Source: Tubiluchus corallicola
Taxonomy: Eukaryota > Priapulida > Priapulimorpha > Priapulimorphida > Tubiluchidae
DNA: 64,000 nucleotides
Reading direction: 5' to 3'
NCBI GenBank assembly: GCA_030141605.1
Contig: JAQGDQ010000595.1
Span: 1-64,000, forward strand
The notes beneath the pieces were generated by a model that was not told the origin of the DNA, searched no databases, and was given only the letters and a program-made list of their open reading frames with translations. Positions 18,536 through 30,386 of the stretch are shown here, one piece after another (positions within the stretch are counted from its first letter, which is position 1; every line of letters begins with the position of its first letter). The translations under genes were made by a program, and so were the position numbers.

Positions 18536-21500
18536 CTAAGTTTGATTGCCTAATTCTTCATAGCGTCCTTTGACATTGACCTTGAGTACACTGGCTCTCA
18601 CACTGAAGTTTCTCTCTGCTATAAGGTATTAAAAGCAACCCAAGCTTGGCTGCTTGCCTGACAAGCTTAACTAGTTTCAATTTTTAAATAGTAATTATGC
18701 TGTTTTGTGTTCACCTATTCACTTATATTATTGCTTAGGGACAATGGGTTACGATAGATTGGATCTTTTTCATTTCACTTAAGCTTCAAGCACAAATTAG
18801 GAGCATATCTAGTCCTAGATGTGAATTGCAGACATTTATTAAATAGTCAATGGTTTTTTAGCACTAATTCTGTGCACTATGTTTATATAAAGAAATAAAA
18901 AGTTTATATAAAAAGGTTACAGTACAATTTTGCTACAAAACAGGACGGAAGTTGTTTTTTTGAAATCTCAAGTGTACGCAGTAACTGTTTTGTACATGTA
19001 TCTCTTTTCAAATTTATCTGTAGGAATTAGTAAACAAAAAAAAGAATAATTTTATCGCCTGCTGCCACCTGTGTTCTGGTTACCTAATAAACTAAAGCAA
19101 AATGAATTTCCAAATTTTTATTTTATAGCTACGCAAGGTAAATTGGAATTAATGAATTTATACCTGATACTTGTTATCAAATTTGTGTTAAATGTACATT
19201 TCAAACCTGGCTGACAGTAATAATGTTGATAGAAAATTTTTGCTAAGGTTTTAAATTTTTTGTAACAGAAATTTATTGCTTCGTTTACAAGTGGATAGCT
19301 GCATCTAAAAGAAAGTGTGAAATTAGTCTGTAAATAGTTCATTATTAAAAGCATGTTTTATAGTCACTTCAACATTTTAGATCATATATCAGTTTTGCTG
19401 CACAATGCACATACCTTACGAAATCGTGTTGTTATTCGTAACAAAATTTATTTATTTTCTATAAAATTTTATTTACTGCATCTTTGTAGTTGTTGCTTCA
19501 TGGCTATTTTTCACTTTGGTGCAAACATTTTCCAGTTTACAGATAATTAGGTGAAGTGCATTACGTAGTCATCAATGTTTCATCTTTCAATCTCAAAGTA
19601 AGCATTTAAACATTTGTTATAAACTAGGGACCATATTATCGTTTTTCTTCATAAGTATTTTGCAACATTAAAAGTGGAAATATTAAGCATAATTACATGT
19701 AATTTAATTTTTTACAGTAAATGATTTAGTAAATTCTTTCTTTTATTTTCAGTCTGCTTTCTTGCCATTGTTATAAATGTTCACTGTTTTTACATAGAAA
19801 ATCGATTCAGACTGTTAACTTATGAAATTAAAGTTTTCTTGTGACTTTGTATTGAAACACTGCGAATGTAAATAAATATTTTCATTTTAAATCTCACTTT
19901 AAACAAAAATATGTTTACAAATTTTTGGCATGGCTTGATTTTTTTTGTGTACTGTTTCATTTATGATCACTAGGTTTGATGAACTTCTACTGTAATAGCT
20001 GTGACTTGGACTCTTTACAAGCTTTGCATATTAACTTATCAGAAAGTGTTAATCACAGTGACTATAGTACAGCTGCATTGAATACTATGGCAGTGACTGA
20101 AGCCAGATTGGAGTGGTGTTACTAATGTATGCTACTAGATCTTTCAAAAATTTAATTGAAAATTTATGTGAAAGTGTACTATCAGATTTGGACCCCTACA
20201 AGAATAAGAATAATTTATTTGCCTTCAAAATAACAACCACAGAATAGTACATAATAATAAACTACAAAATTTAAGAAGGGCAGATGGACATAACAACAAA
20301 CTACAAAATTTAAGAAGGACGGGATGGTGAAAGACCAAATGGTCATCCAGTCTGTCATCCCTAAATAGGGAGTTTACTAATTTCAACATGGTGAGCAAAT
20401 AGTATTAGAACAAAATAAAGAATACAAAATGAAAATAAATCAAAATTAAATTGATGGTAAACAATTATGGAAAACCTAATTATGCAAATTTATGTAAAAC
20501 CAGTGAAAATAAAATTAGTAAAGCAAAATTCCACGGGCAATACTAAAAAAGCAGAAGTTGCATGTACTGTAAGCTCGTGCTGGTTTTAAACTAAATGAAT
20601 TATTGTATTATGTTATTAATATGGATATGAAACAAAAATAGCTAATAAATTTAAGAAGGTAGGTATTACTGATAAAGCAATCGGAAATTATGTTTCATAA
20701 TAATTATATTAATGGTATTGCAGAAAGACTATTTTATCTATTATATTAATACTACTCAAATGTGGTTATTTTTTAATTTAGTGAGATATGCCATTTATGA
20801 TTAAGGTATAGTGAGTTTATAGATTACGTAAAGGTATGGTAAATAATACTGGTGTGGTCATGTATTATAAGTACAGGTTTAGGTTAACTATCGGTTAAAT
20901 TAAAGATGATACAATAAAGCGATCAACATAAATAATAATCAAACATACCAGCAGCAGAGATAGCAAACAAGAAAAAGAGAAGCAAATTACATGTAAATAA
21001 ATTGTGTATTAAACTGTATTGCCAAACAATATAATTTCTTTCTGTTTAATTAACACTATAATTATGTATGAAATTCAATATATAATGGTTGGCTAGTACG
21101 TGTAGTGAGTTTGCATTTTTAATTGCCTAGACAACTCTGTCCACAAAATTACACCTTCGTGCTTTATAGAATTCAACCCCCATAATGTCTGATATCTAGT
21201 TTGAATAATTTGCTTCTTGTAGCAGACCTTTTTGAATAATTGTGTATTTACTTATTTTTTCAGGGAGTTTTACTTAATTCAGGGTGCAAACTGTTACTAT
21301 ATCTGTCCATAAATTTAACTAGTTCCAGTTCTCCTCTGTTCTTTCACTTTTCAGCTTAGTGTAGGACAAAAATCTTTTTCAGAATTAGTGCTATGAAAAA
21401 CGACACCTCGCGGAATATCTAAACTGTTTAAGCAAAATGAACGCTTTTGCCAGCTTACTATAAACACAGGATAATACTGTTCGATAAGAACATTATACTG

Positions 21501-21590
21501 TACAAAAATCTCCGGTACTCAAGCCATGGATGACATTCACACGTGCTTTGCCGGTACGCTACGAGTTTCAGGCCACAATTACGCAATTGA
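18536..21590. other. Intergenic region between DENND6 and CYCS
   Basis: AT-rich, and I see no gene. At 20187-20380 is what looks like the reverse of a LINE 3' end, with a direct repeat of actacaaaatttaagaagg about 45 bp apart. The rest shows no structure I can name. Confidence 0.5.
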
Positions 21591-21594
21591 AATG

Positions 21595-21640
21595 CGTCAC
21601 TTCCGGTTGCGCAGACTGCATCACGCGGCACGCTTCTATG
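21595..21640 (+). promoter_or_regulatory. Candidate CYCS promoter core: ETS and NRF-1-like sites
   Basis: cacttccgg (21598-21606) is an ETS/GABP-type site and is followed at once by ttgcgcagactgc, which resembles half of an NRF-1 palindrome. Vertebrate cytochrome c promoters use NRF-1 and other nuclear respiratory factors. The site is about 500 bp upstream of the start codon and 190-230 bp upstream of the presumed untranslated-exon donor. The start of transcription is not known. Confidence 0.45.
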
Positions 21641-21828
21641 AGAATAAACGGAATGGTGGCGTAAAATTCACGAGAGGAGTTACGAAATAGAGGACACGGT
21701 CAGATCAAAGTCAAGCACTATTATAGTAAAGTTTGCTGTATTGCGTGAGATTTATAAAATTGTATAAAACTGTTAACGTTGTGAAGTGTAAACATCCACC
21801 TCCTGAACTAATAGTAATAATATACAAG

Positions 21829-22078
21829 GTAACTTCTGTTAGTATTACTGTACTTTAGTGTATAATTATTATAAGCAGAATAACTTACTGAGTTATTGTT
21901 GCCTTTATAGCAGCTATAGTAGAAATCGATTTGTGAAGTTAAAGAAATTGATACCAGGTACCAATGTACGTGCTGATACACATGCATTGTCAGAGAATAT
22001 TTTTGGCAAGATGGATTGGTTGAGTTCTCGGTGTTTCCGCTTTGCTGTACATAATAATTTGAGTTTTATTTTTGTTAG
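21829..22078 (+). other. Probable intron in the CYCS 5'UTR
   Basis: Donor caag|gtaact at 21829 and acceptor ttgttag ending at 22078, 24 bp before the ATG. Vertebrate CYCS also has an intron in its leader. This is inferred from splice signals only. Confidence 0.5.
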
Positions 22079-22102
22079 GACTAACAAGCAACAGCTTTTA
22101 TA

Positions 22103-22289
22103 ATGCCTGACGCTATCCCAGCTGGTGATGCCGAGAAGGGCAAGAAAGTGTTCAAGCAAAGGTGCGAACAGTGCCACACTGTGGAAAAGAATGGAAAGCA
22201 CAAAACGGGACCGAATCTTAATGGTTTAATTGGCCGTAAGACCGGCTATGCACCAGGATTCTCATACACGGATGCAAATCGGAGTAAAG
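22103..22289 (+). CDS. CYCS: CYCS coding exon 1
   Basis: Start codon through the haem-binding CEQCH and GFSYTDAN. It ends with one base of a Gly codon at donor gtacca. The reading frame stays open into the intron but loses homology there. Confidence 0.96.
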
Positions 22290-25200
22290 GTACCAATGAT
22301 GATGAGCTTGATTCTGATAAATTAGATGATTCTAGCTTAAGTGGTTCAGCATTGGATCCATGGATAGGATTGCAGTGCCCTTTCCTCATGGCGTTTGTAG
22401 TGCTTAATCCATACATGAGCTGAATGAAACTCCAGATAAATTCATTCAAATTATGATTTCATAGTTTTGTAAAGCGGAATACTGATTTTGTTTTCTATAT
22501 TAACTTATTCACATAGGCCTTATAATATATTTCCCGAGTGATTGTAGATAAAAATTTAATATAGTTACCTTAGTTAGAAGTAATAATTGGGAATGACTTA
22601 CAAGTTGATAATTTGCTGTTACTCTTAGTAATGCAGGGCCGGCTCTACCACTAGGAATTAAACTAGGCAGTTGCCTAGGGTGCCAAATTTTGGAACTACC
22701 GTATTTTCCCGTGTATAAGAGACCCTTGTGTATAAGAGACCCCTTCAATTTTTAGGCAAAAATTCTGGAAAAAAGTTTTTTCAGACGGACATTTTTAGAG
22801 GGTAGAGTACAACTTTTTTCAACTCAGTGCGGTACTGAAAACAAAATAAAACCAGTTAATGTGTTGTAGAAAAAGAGTACTGGTATATATTAAAGTGCGT
22901 ACCTGCAAACCTGTAACAGGAAAAGAGGAAACGAGGAGATAATGCCTGTGTCACGATGCTTGTATTGCTTACAACCGCTTCATAGTCGAACGCGACACGC
23001 AAAACAGTTGTAGAGCACTTATTTCTTTAAAATCATTAGTGTCACAATTTATGCATCTTATTGAAAAGACTTACTCCCATGTATAAGAGACCCCCTATTT
23101 TTAAAGTGAAAATTCTGAGCAAAAAAGGGTCTCTTATACACGGGAAAATACGGTAATTCTTTAATTTTCATGTTTAGCTTAAACACAAATAATAACATAA
23201 AGTATATATTTGCTTAAATTCGCAACACTTTAATTTAATGAAAAAAAGTGCTGGAGTTCTTTTCCTGTCAAAATATTATGATTCATTCACACCAACTATT
23301 AGCACCCTTAGGATAACTACTGAGTATGCAGACACTACTGAGTACTGACCGTGTTACCTTGCTTTTGCTTAGTTTATCTTATATTGAGAGAGCAGCAGAA
23401 AAAGTAATGACTGTTTCATTTAATGAAAAACTTTTTGCTATAGCGTTTATCTAGTCATAGCAGATAAATCTACAAAGAGTAGAAGCTTTCAGGAACGTTA
23501 TCCAGAAACAAAGGGTTAAAAAGTTGGCAGACACCGAGCAGGAAAAAGATTCACTAATGACCCATTTGAAACCAGACCAGAGTTATGGCTGTGAAACTAG
23601 TAAAACAATGTGTATGAGAAGGGAAGTCAGTGTTTTTAAAAAAAATATGAAAAGTCTGTGTGAAAATCTAGGCCAAGACTTATTGTACACGAGAGTACAG
23701 AAATTACAGAAAATTTTATTGCTCTTGAAGATCTGACACATATATGGGGTTCATAAATTCAACTTCAAATGAAATCAACAAGAGCTGTAGATAGGTAATT
23801 AATTGCATTTAATTAGTAGGGGTGAGCATCGAATTCGATTCGAACGAGTTTTTTTAGTTCGAACTCGATTCGAATCCAAAACTATAGATTCGAATAATTC
23901 AGCACTTCAATCACATATATTCCTGATCACTAAAACGATTGAAACATCATGCAATTAGCATAATTTAGCTGTGATTTCTGCGCACAATTTTAAAGAAATT
24001 ACTAGTCGTTTTATTGCAGAACGAAATCTAGTGATATGCATGATCTTTGTAAGACTAATTTTTATTGGTGGTTCGAAAACTTGTTCGAAAATCGTTCATT
24101 CTCAATTCGAATTCGGTTCGAATTCGAAAGTCACAAATTCGGTTCGAATTCGCTTTCTGGTAGAGAATGCTCACCCCTATTAATTAGTACAATACAATAC
24201 TTGTATAAGCATAATGCACAGGCACCATTATACTTTATCAGATACATACAACAAAAGTTTAATTTATGGGTGCATGGGGGAAGAGGTTGGCAGTTGAGGA
24301 AGGTGGCGCTAAAAATACTTTTGCCTAGGGCGTCAGACTATGTAGAGCCGGCCCTGCAGTAATGTCATTCCTTTAACTGACGAGGCTATGAAATTATTTT
24401 TTTAAAGAGCATACTGAAAGTGCAGCATTGAAAACGTCTAGCTAAATGTGTACTTCCATATCGCAAATAGAATCATACTATACAACATTGTATCATACTA
24501 TTCGTACGCGCTAGAAAGAGCAATGCTGTTGCAATATCAGTATTAGCTACGTCATTACCTCGCGTACAAAGGTCTTGCGAAGTCTCAGTAGCCTGGCATG
24601 AATGGATTTTGCGGAATGCGGTCATTCTATCGTACAGTAAGCTCGTATGACGTCAGTTCCGGCTAGACACTCATGGCTTTCAGCTGAGGTCACGCAGCGG
24701 TTATCAAGACTATTTGACATGAGTACTGCATTTGATTTACTGTATCTAGTAGAATTTCATTTGTGGAGGCAGGCACAGAGGAAATTTAGTGATAAATTAC
24801 AAGAATTGGGTTAAATAGTCGCTGTTAGTCATTTTTAAAGTTTTTTGTTGTTTTCTATTTCGACGCCGAGTACAGTACACATTAACTCCCAAAAAATATT
24901 TTTACTAGAAATTCCGTTCTAAGATTTGGAGAGCATAAGCACAGATAATAGCGGCACTTTAAAAGCGTTGGTGTCTAAAGAGCTATGTATTTTGCGGTGT
25001 CTAAAGAGCTGTGTATTTTGCATGTCATTAATGGTGTGCATTAAGTTTGATTTCCATGGAAACTGCATCTAAACCTACATAATCATAAAAAAAAGTATTT
25101 CATGAAAAATTTACATTGTTTGAACTCTAGTCTGTAATCAACCCCTAACTGATTCATTTTTTCGTAAGAGCAGCGAAATCCCCGCATGCAGGACTTTTGG

Positions 25201-28200
25201 ATTGCTTTAAAAAATTTAGTTGCATTGCAGATTAATTTGATGGCTTTTCTAAAATCCAATATTGATTCTGAACTGCTACTGAAACTCCATAGAGATCCAA
25301 AACTTATATCTTAAGTTTTCCTGACAAATACAATTTAATCACTGCTTGCTCAGTTAGTCAGTAACGCAAAATGTTTAGCTTTAAAGCTACTGTTTTTTAC
25401 TACATGTAATTAGGTCTATGTGGTAATTTTCTAGACAGATTCCAGTAGCTATAAAAGACGTTATGCACCCGCAGGTAGCAGTCTAGCAGACCAGTACTGT
25501 AACTGTAATTGATTACGTTTTGCAGATACGTGCGAAGCGGCACGTTGCAAGGTTTTTTTGCAGACTTACCGTTTATACATTGTTGTTGCGAAAGCGAGTT
25601 AAGCAGTATTGATAGACGATAAAAATAGATAGACTTTGCGCCGTGCTTGCACTGCTTGTTCCTCATTTTTTAGTCAAACCACAAAGACTGCATAAAATTA
25701 CATGAATTTTTGAATTAAATTTTGTTTTCTGTTAGGAGAAACTATCATTTATGTGCGTCTTAATTAGAAAACCGTTTTTTATTAGATAGTTTACAGTCCG
25801 ATAGTAAATAGTCTTATATTTTTGTAAAAAATATCACAAAATATTGTAACATTTTAACGTTACGTTGTTTTTTTATTTGATAAGTAACTTGGAATTTAGA
25901 AATGATGCGCTTATAATGAGATTAATACTGACCCCTGTATGCGCATGTTCACAAACGAAAATGTGTGTGCTCGCTCAGGAAAATCAATTCGTTATTAAAC
26001 AAACTACCTCAATTTCATTGAAATCTTATTGTATAGATCTTAACTGTGATAAAACAGAAATAACTATGACGTTTAACTGTTAAAATTAATCTATTATATG
26101 ATTTGGGCATAAGGCCGCATAATAATCGATGATGACGTTATAATAAACAATGTACTGTGTACATTGCATTGTTAGTTATTGTTTCATGTTATGCCCTGTG
26201 ATTACAATGTACTGTGTACACTGCATTGTTAGGTATTGTTTCATAATTATGCCCTGTGATTACAGCGTACTGTGTACACTGCATTGTTAGTTATTGTTTC
26301 ATAATTATGCCCTGTGATTACATGTCTATGGCTTCAGCAAGCTAACTAGTACAGCATGACATAACGATTAACGCACAGGAAAGGGATTAGCTTACATGTT
26401 GTTTATGTTGCGGCTTTAAGTAGGTCATGTTAAGTTAAATATAACCATGTACTAACACGGATTTTATTAATTATACGTATCGTGAATGACATGCAGTGTA
26501 ACAGTGAATAAAAAAGCTTCATGAAAATTAGATTTTTATGATACATTTTGTATTAAAATTAGAAATTAACAATGGTATTAAGTAGCTATTAATGCTTTGT
26601 AGTAGCTTTGAAACTGCTTTTATACGCTTTAGAAATTTATGTGAAAACAAGGAGAAGAGCTTGAATTTTTCTGTATTCTTTTTGTTTCTTTTGTATCTTT
26701 TCTAATGGGGGCAGGACATTTGGGCGCGGCCGTTTGGGCATGGGACATTTGGGTGCCGGCGCCCACACACGTTTTCTGTCCAACATGATTCGATCACGTA
26801 AAGAATATCGATCACGATCGGTTTTGCCCTACAAGCTTACAACTTGTATCAAATTAATTTCGTCCCGAATTGATCTAGTTGATGGTAGAGTACTTGGTCG
26901 TGTTCGAGTCGACAGCGAGTATAAGTAACGGTCGGTTTGTTCACTAGCGAACCAAGATTGTGATATAATTCTCTATAAATTGCTGCACTGGTTGTGTTGG
27001 CGCCAAATTTTGGCGTAAACATATCTTTTTGTGACGCACTATATTTTTGAAATGAAATGCTAATGTAAACTTGTGCATGTCTTCTTCTGTTTGATTCACT
27101 GTAAAAGCTACAGAAAAATACTGAATTATAGTGAAAAACCAGAAAGTGCAAAGTTAATTGACTGGCTTTAATTGTTATATCGTGTATTACTTCATATGTT
27201 TAATTTGGTGAGCGATTATTCTTAAAAAACTTTGTGAGAGTTGGGAAATTATAGTGAGTCATGAAAATTGAATAAATAAAAAAAATGGACACAACATTAA
27301 ATTTTATTTGTTCTATAATATGTCGTGCTTAAGTATACCAGTGCCCAAATATCTCGTACCCAAGTGTACCAGTGCCCAAATATCTCGTGCTTAAGTGTAC
27401 CAGTGCCCAAATATCTCGTGCTTAAGTGTACCAGTGCCCAAATATCTCGTGCTTAAGTGTACCAGTGCCCAAATATCTCGTGCCTAAGTGTACCAGTGCC
27501 CAAATATCTCGTGCTTAAGTGTAGCAGTGCCCAAATATCTCGTGCTTAAGTGTACCAGTGCCCAAATATCTCGTGCCTAAGTGTACCAGTGCCCAAATAT
27601 CTCGTACCTAAGTGTACCAGTGCCCAAATATCTCGTACCCAAGTGTGCCAGTGCCCAAATATCTCGTGCTTAAGTGTACCAGTGCCCCAATATCTCGTAC
27701 CTAAGTGTACCAGTGCCCAAATATCTCGTGCTTGTGTACCAGTGCCCAAATATCTCGTGCCTAGGTGTACCAGTGCCCAAATATCTCGTACCTAAGTGTA
27801 CCAGTGCCCAAATATCTCGTACTCAAGTGTGCCAGTGCCCAAATATCTCGTGCTTAAGTGTACGAGTGCCAAAATATCTCGTGCTAAGTGTACCAGTGCC
27901 CAAATATCTCGTGCCTAAGTGTACCAGTGCCCAATGTCTGTTAAGTGTGAGTGCAAATATCTCGTGCTAGTGTACAGTCCAAATATCTCGTGCCTAGTGT
28001 ACCATGCCCAAATATCTCGTACAGTACCAGTGCCCAAATATCTCGTACCTAAGTGTACCAGTGCCCAAATATCTCGTGCTTAAGTGTACCAGTGCCCAAA
28101 TATCTCGTGCTTAAGTGTACCAGTGCCCAAGTATCTCGTGCCTAAGTGTCGCAGTGGCCACATGTCTCGTGTCCAAGTGCCCCGTGCCAAAATGTGCTGT

Positions 28201-30386
28201 GCACTGCTGTCAGAAAGAACGCAAACTTTGAAAATCAGAACTGCTGCATACAGATAAGCGAAGGAAATATGTCAGCTTGAGGTCACGTGATCTTAATCTA
28301 TGCAAATGTTATATTAATGCATTAACGAATTGTTACGTATATAAAAAGATCTGCTGTTTACTTAAAGTTACAAAATTATAGGATTATTAATTTCCGGCTA
28401 GCCTATTGGTCAGTGATTACTAAAACTAGCCATTATACTACCATTTATGCCTTTGAATTATGAATGTTGCTGAAGGCACACACACATTAAAAATTATCAC
28501 CAAACATTGAAAACAAAAATAACTAGTCGGCCAGACAGAAATGTCACATATCTATACTGTGAGTCTGTCTTTCATCTCTTCTTTACAGCAGAGAAATTAT
28601 TAAAGTCATACTGCAATACTATTTTATGAGTAAAGATTTAGGTGTTGTTCACAGATTGCACAAGTCTTACCTCTCCTTTATAAAATTACTAAAAAACCTG
28701 TATACCCAAATGTTTGTCTTATCCAGTATATTGAGAATTATATTATTTAGTATTATTGTCCAAGTCAGTAGATTTGTTCTTAATCAATAAGCCTAGAAAT
28801 AATGAAGTTGAACTCAAATCAAAATGTATTCAACTCCTGTTGTTGATTAATAGCATTATTAACCCAAAGTGTTTTTATCATTTCATAACAATTTTGACCT
28901 GTATTTCACATAAAATCTAAATGCAATTTTTAGTTTAATCAAGATTGACCTTATTTTGTTGCCCGCTAATTAAACTACATGTATATTCTTTTCTCTGGAT
29001 TATATAGAAAATGTCATAATTTTGGAAATAACTAATGTTTCCTAAATTAAACTGATAACATTAATGCCCACCAGTGTCTAAAAAATCTTTTTATCTATAT
29101 TCGGTAAAGGATAGCAGACTAGGTGACTTTATAGTCTTTTTGCTATCATTTCTCTAGTTCTAGATCTATCTATACATTTTAACCATTTTTCAAAACTTAT
29201 TAGAGATTCTTTTATTAATCATGTTTTATTGTAACACTATAAAGAGATAAATAAATTGAAATTGAATTGAAATTGTGACCTGACAGCAAGTTCCTTAATT
29301 TCCTGGAGCACACTACAGTGGCACATGCCCCTGTAAGTACTGTTAAAAGGCAATGATACAATCATAGATAAAATGCAAATGTAGAATGCTCAAGAAACAT
29401 TTCAAACGACTATTATATTGTTATGTGAGGAAAAGCTGAAGAAAATTCCATTTAAAAAAGGATTACTTCACACACAGAAAAGCACTTGCTTGTACACAAG
29501 GTGGATGCAAACGAGGGGGTTTGCAATCTGTGGCTTGAATTTAAACAGCAATATAAGGGCATCTTCACATGTATAAAAAATCAGCAGTGGAATGTGGATT
29601 ATATCTTTTATTTTAGAATTCTGCCTGCCCAATGTCTACAATAGACATGACGGGCGGATGATGATGACGATGATACCTTTGCTGTGTTTACCTGTCTTGA
29701 GAGTAGATTTCTTTTTCTTTCATTTTAGAATTCTGCCTGCCCAATGTCTACAATAGACGTGACGGGCGGATGATGATGATGATGATACGTTGCACACGAT
29801 GATAACTGTACTATAGTTGCATAATTATTGGGTGTATTACACGTTTGGCACAGACTCTTGATGCATGTAGTTAGAGCGAGGAAATGACTAACTGGCATGG
29901 TGTGCACTTAGCCACTAAAGTTAAGCAATGTTCAGCCTAGTCAGTAAATGTATAGGTGACCACCCGGAGACCTAGTTACTGGAAAGTTTCATCTACCATC
30001 CTGCCCTTGTTATTTGATCATAGCTGAGGAACAATGCATGTGAATATGGCTAAGGCACATCTGCTTGTCCTTGATAATGAGGTAGGTTTCGGCCAGCCAC
30101 AATATTACTTTTCCAGCATGCAAATGTAAATCACAATTCCTTCATGCCGAGGTCAAGACGAAAGCATGGAAGTTGTATTTGCATTTTATTAAATTTATCC
30201 CAAACTTCTTCTTTAACACATCCACATTTTCTGCTTGCAGGAATAACCTGGAACAGGGATACGTTATTTGAATATCTGGAGAACCCGAAGCGGTTCATAC
30301 CTGGAACAAAGATGGTGTTCGCAGGACTGAAGAAAAAAACGGAACGGGCAGATTTGATTGCTTTTCTGGAGCAGTCTACTAAATAA
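22103..30386 (+). CDS. CYCS: Cytochrome c, somatic type
   Basis: A soluble haem protein of the mitochondrial intermembrane space that carries electrons from complex III to complex IV; in many animals it also activates the apoptosome. Coding exons 22103-22289 and 30241-30386 join to 110 residues plus stop. The haem motif CEQCH is at residues 21-25. Conserved KTGPNL and GFSYTDAN follow, and the axial Met is M87 in IPGTKMVF. The intron (7,951 bp) falls after the first base of Gly63 in SKG|ITW, the same place as the coding intron of vertebrate CYCS. The start is the ATG before [14 protein letters not shown]. The N terminus is slightly longer than in mammals. It converges on POLR1B, with 2.5 kb between stop codons. 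Confidence 0.97.
22699..23153 (-). mobile_element. tataagagac MITE, subfamily with different core
   Basis: It has the same roughly 80-bp left and 150-bp right ends, flanked by TA, as copies at 1353 and 8216. The core (about 22780-23000) is unrelated to theirs, so two subfamilies share termini. It is nested in a hAT-like element in the CYCS intron. Confidence 0.82.
23817..24179 (+). mobile_element. hAT-like MITE, 363 bp
   Basis: Ends taggggtgagcat...tgctcacccctа-type, with a perfect 8-bp TSD ttaattag (23809-23816, 24180-24187). It is rich in gattcgaa/ttcgaat motifs on both halves. A degenerate relative lies at about 33791-33870. Confidence 0.87.
24365..26090. other. CYCS intron stretch without recognised elements
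   Basis: No exon, RNA gene or terminal repeats seen. There is a local direct repeat of gtgtctaaagagct near 24970-25010. It contains a cAMP-response-like tgacgtca at about 24649, with nothing around it to suggest use. Confidence 0.4.
26149..26323 (+). repeat. Three tandem copies of a 57-58-bp unit
   Basis: The unit contains gtactgtgtacactgcattg and ends atgccctgtgatta. Copies differ by a few bases. It lies inside the CYCS intron. Confidence 0.9.
26707..26765 (+). repeat. GC-rich block of catttggg motifs
   Basis: ggacatttgggcgcggcc and ggacatttgggtgccggc occur back to back. Read on the other strand they give gcgcccaaatgtcc, close to the core of the 31-bp array 560 bp downstream. It may be the opposite end of the same element. 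Confidence 0.5.
27324..28195 (+). repeat. 31-bp minisatellite, about 28 copies
   Basis: The unit gtgtaccagtgcccaaatat plus ctcgtgcttaa is repeated with few changes. A degenerate zone with small deletions lies at about 27935-28025, and the last units drift to tgtctcgtgtccaagtgcc. Long open readings exist on both strands only because of the repeat. Confidence 0.95.
28760..29275 (+). mobile_element. 510-bp dispersed repeat, copy 1
   Basis: Starts after tccaagtcagta and ends ataaataaattgaaattgaa. Near-identical to 50548-51051 and 53488-54006. The A/T-rich tandem tail suggests a LINE-mobilised retroposon, perhaps a CR1-like 3' end. Confidence 0.8.
29610..29795 (+). repeat. Duplicated LINE-like 3' tail with (GAT)n
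   Basis: The block attctgcctgcccaatgtct plus acaatagac, then gacgggcgg and a gat/gac run, occurs twice about 110 bp apart. Such endings are seen on non-LTR retrotransposons. No ORF remains. Confidence 0.65.
29895..30000 (+). repeat. Diverged 5S-related repeat
   Basis: The stretch aaagttaagcaatgttcagc followed by ataggtgaccacc lines up with 5S internal control positions at the right spacing but with many changes. It is probably an old 5S-derived SINE; a chance match is less likely because two blocks agree. Confidence 0.45.
30241..30386 (+). CDS. CYCS: CYCS coding exon 2
   Basis: Acceptor cttgcag. It encodes [18 protein letters not shown], then the axial-Met segment [14 protein letters not shown], and ends in TAA. 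Confidence 0.97.

Larger units (their letters stand above)
22634..24356 (+). mobile_element. hAT-like element with CAGGGCCGGCTCTA termini, carrying nested insertions
   Basis: Termini cagggccggctctac...tagagccggccctg. Flanking 8-mers tagtaatg and cagtaatg agree at 7 of 8. About 900 bp is its own; the rest is the MITE 22699-23153 and the hAT-like 23817-24179. No transposase reading frame is left. Confidence 0.8.

Noticed and set aside
24640-24665. tgacgtca CRE and ttccgg near 24650 as a promoter
   Set aside because: It is isolated in the CYCS intron with no downstream exon.
27546-27970. Repetitive peptides (VPVPKYLV-type and reverse-strand equivalents)
   Set aside because: They arise from the 31-bp minisatellite on both strands; the unit length is not a multiple of three and frames shift between copies.
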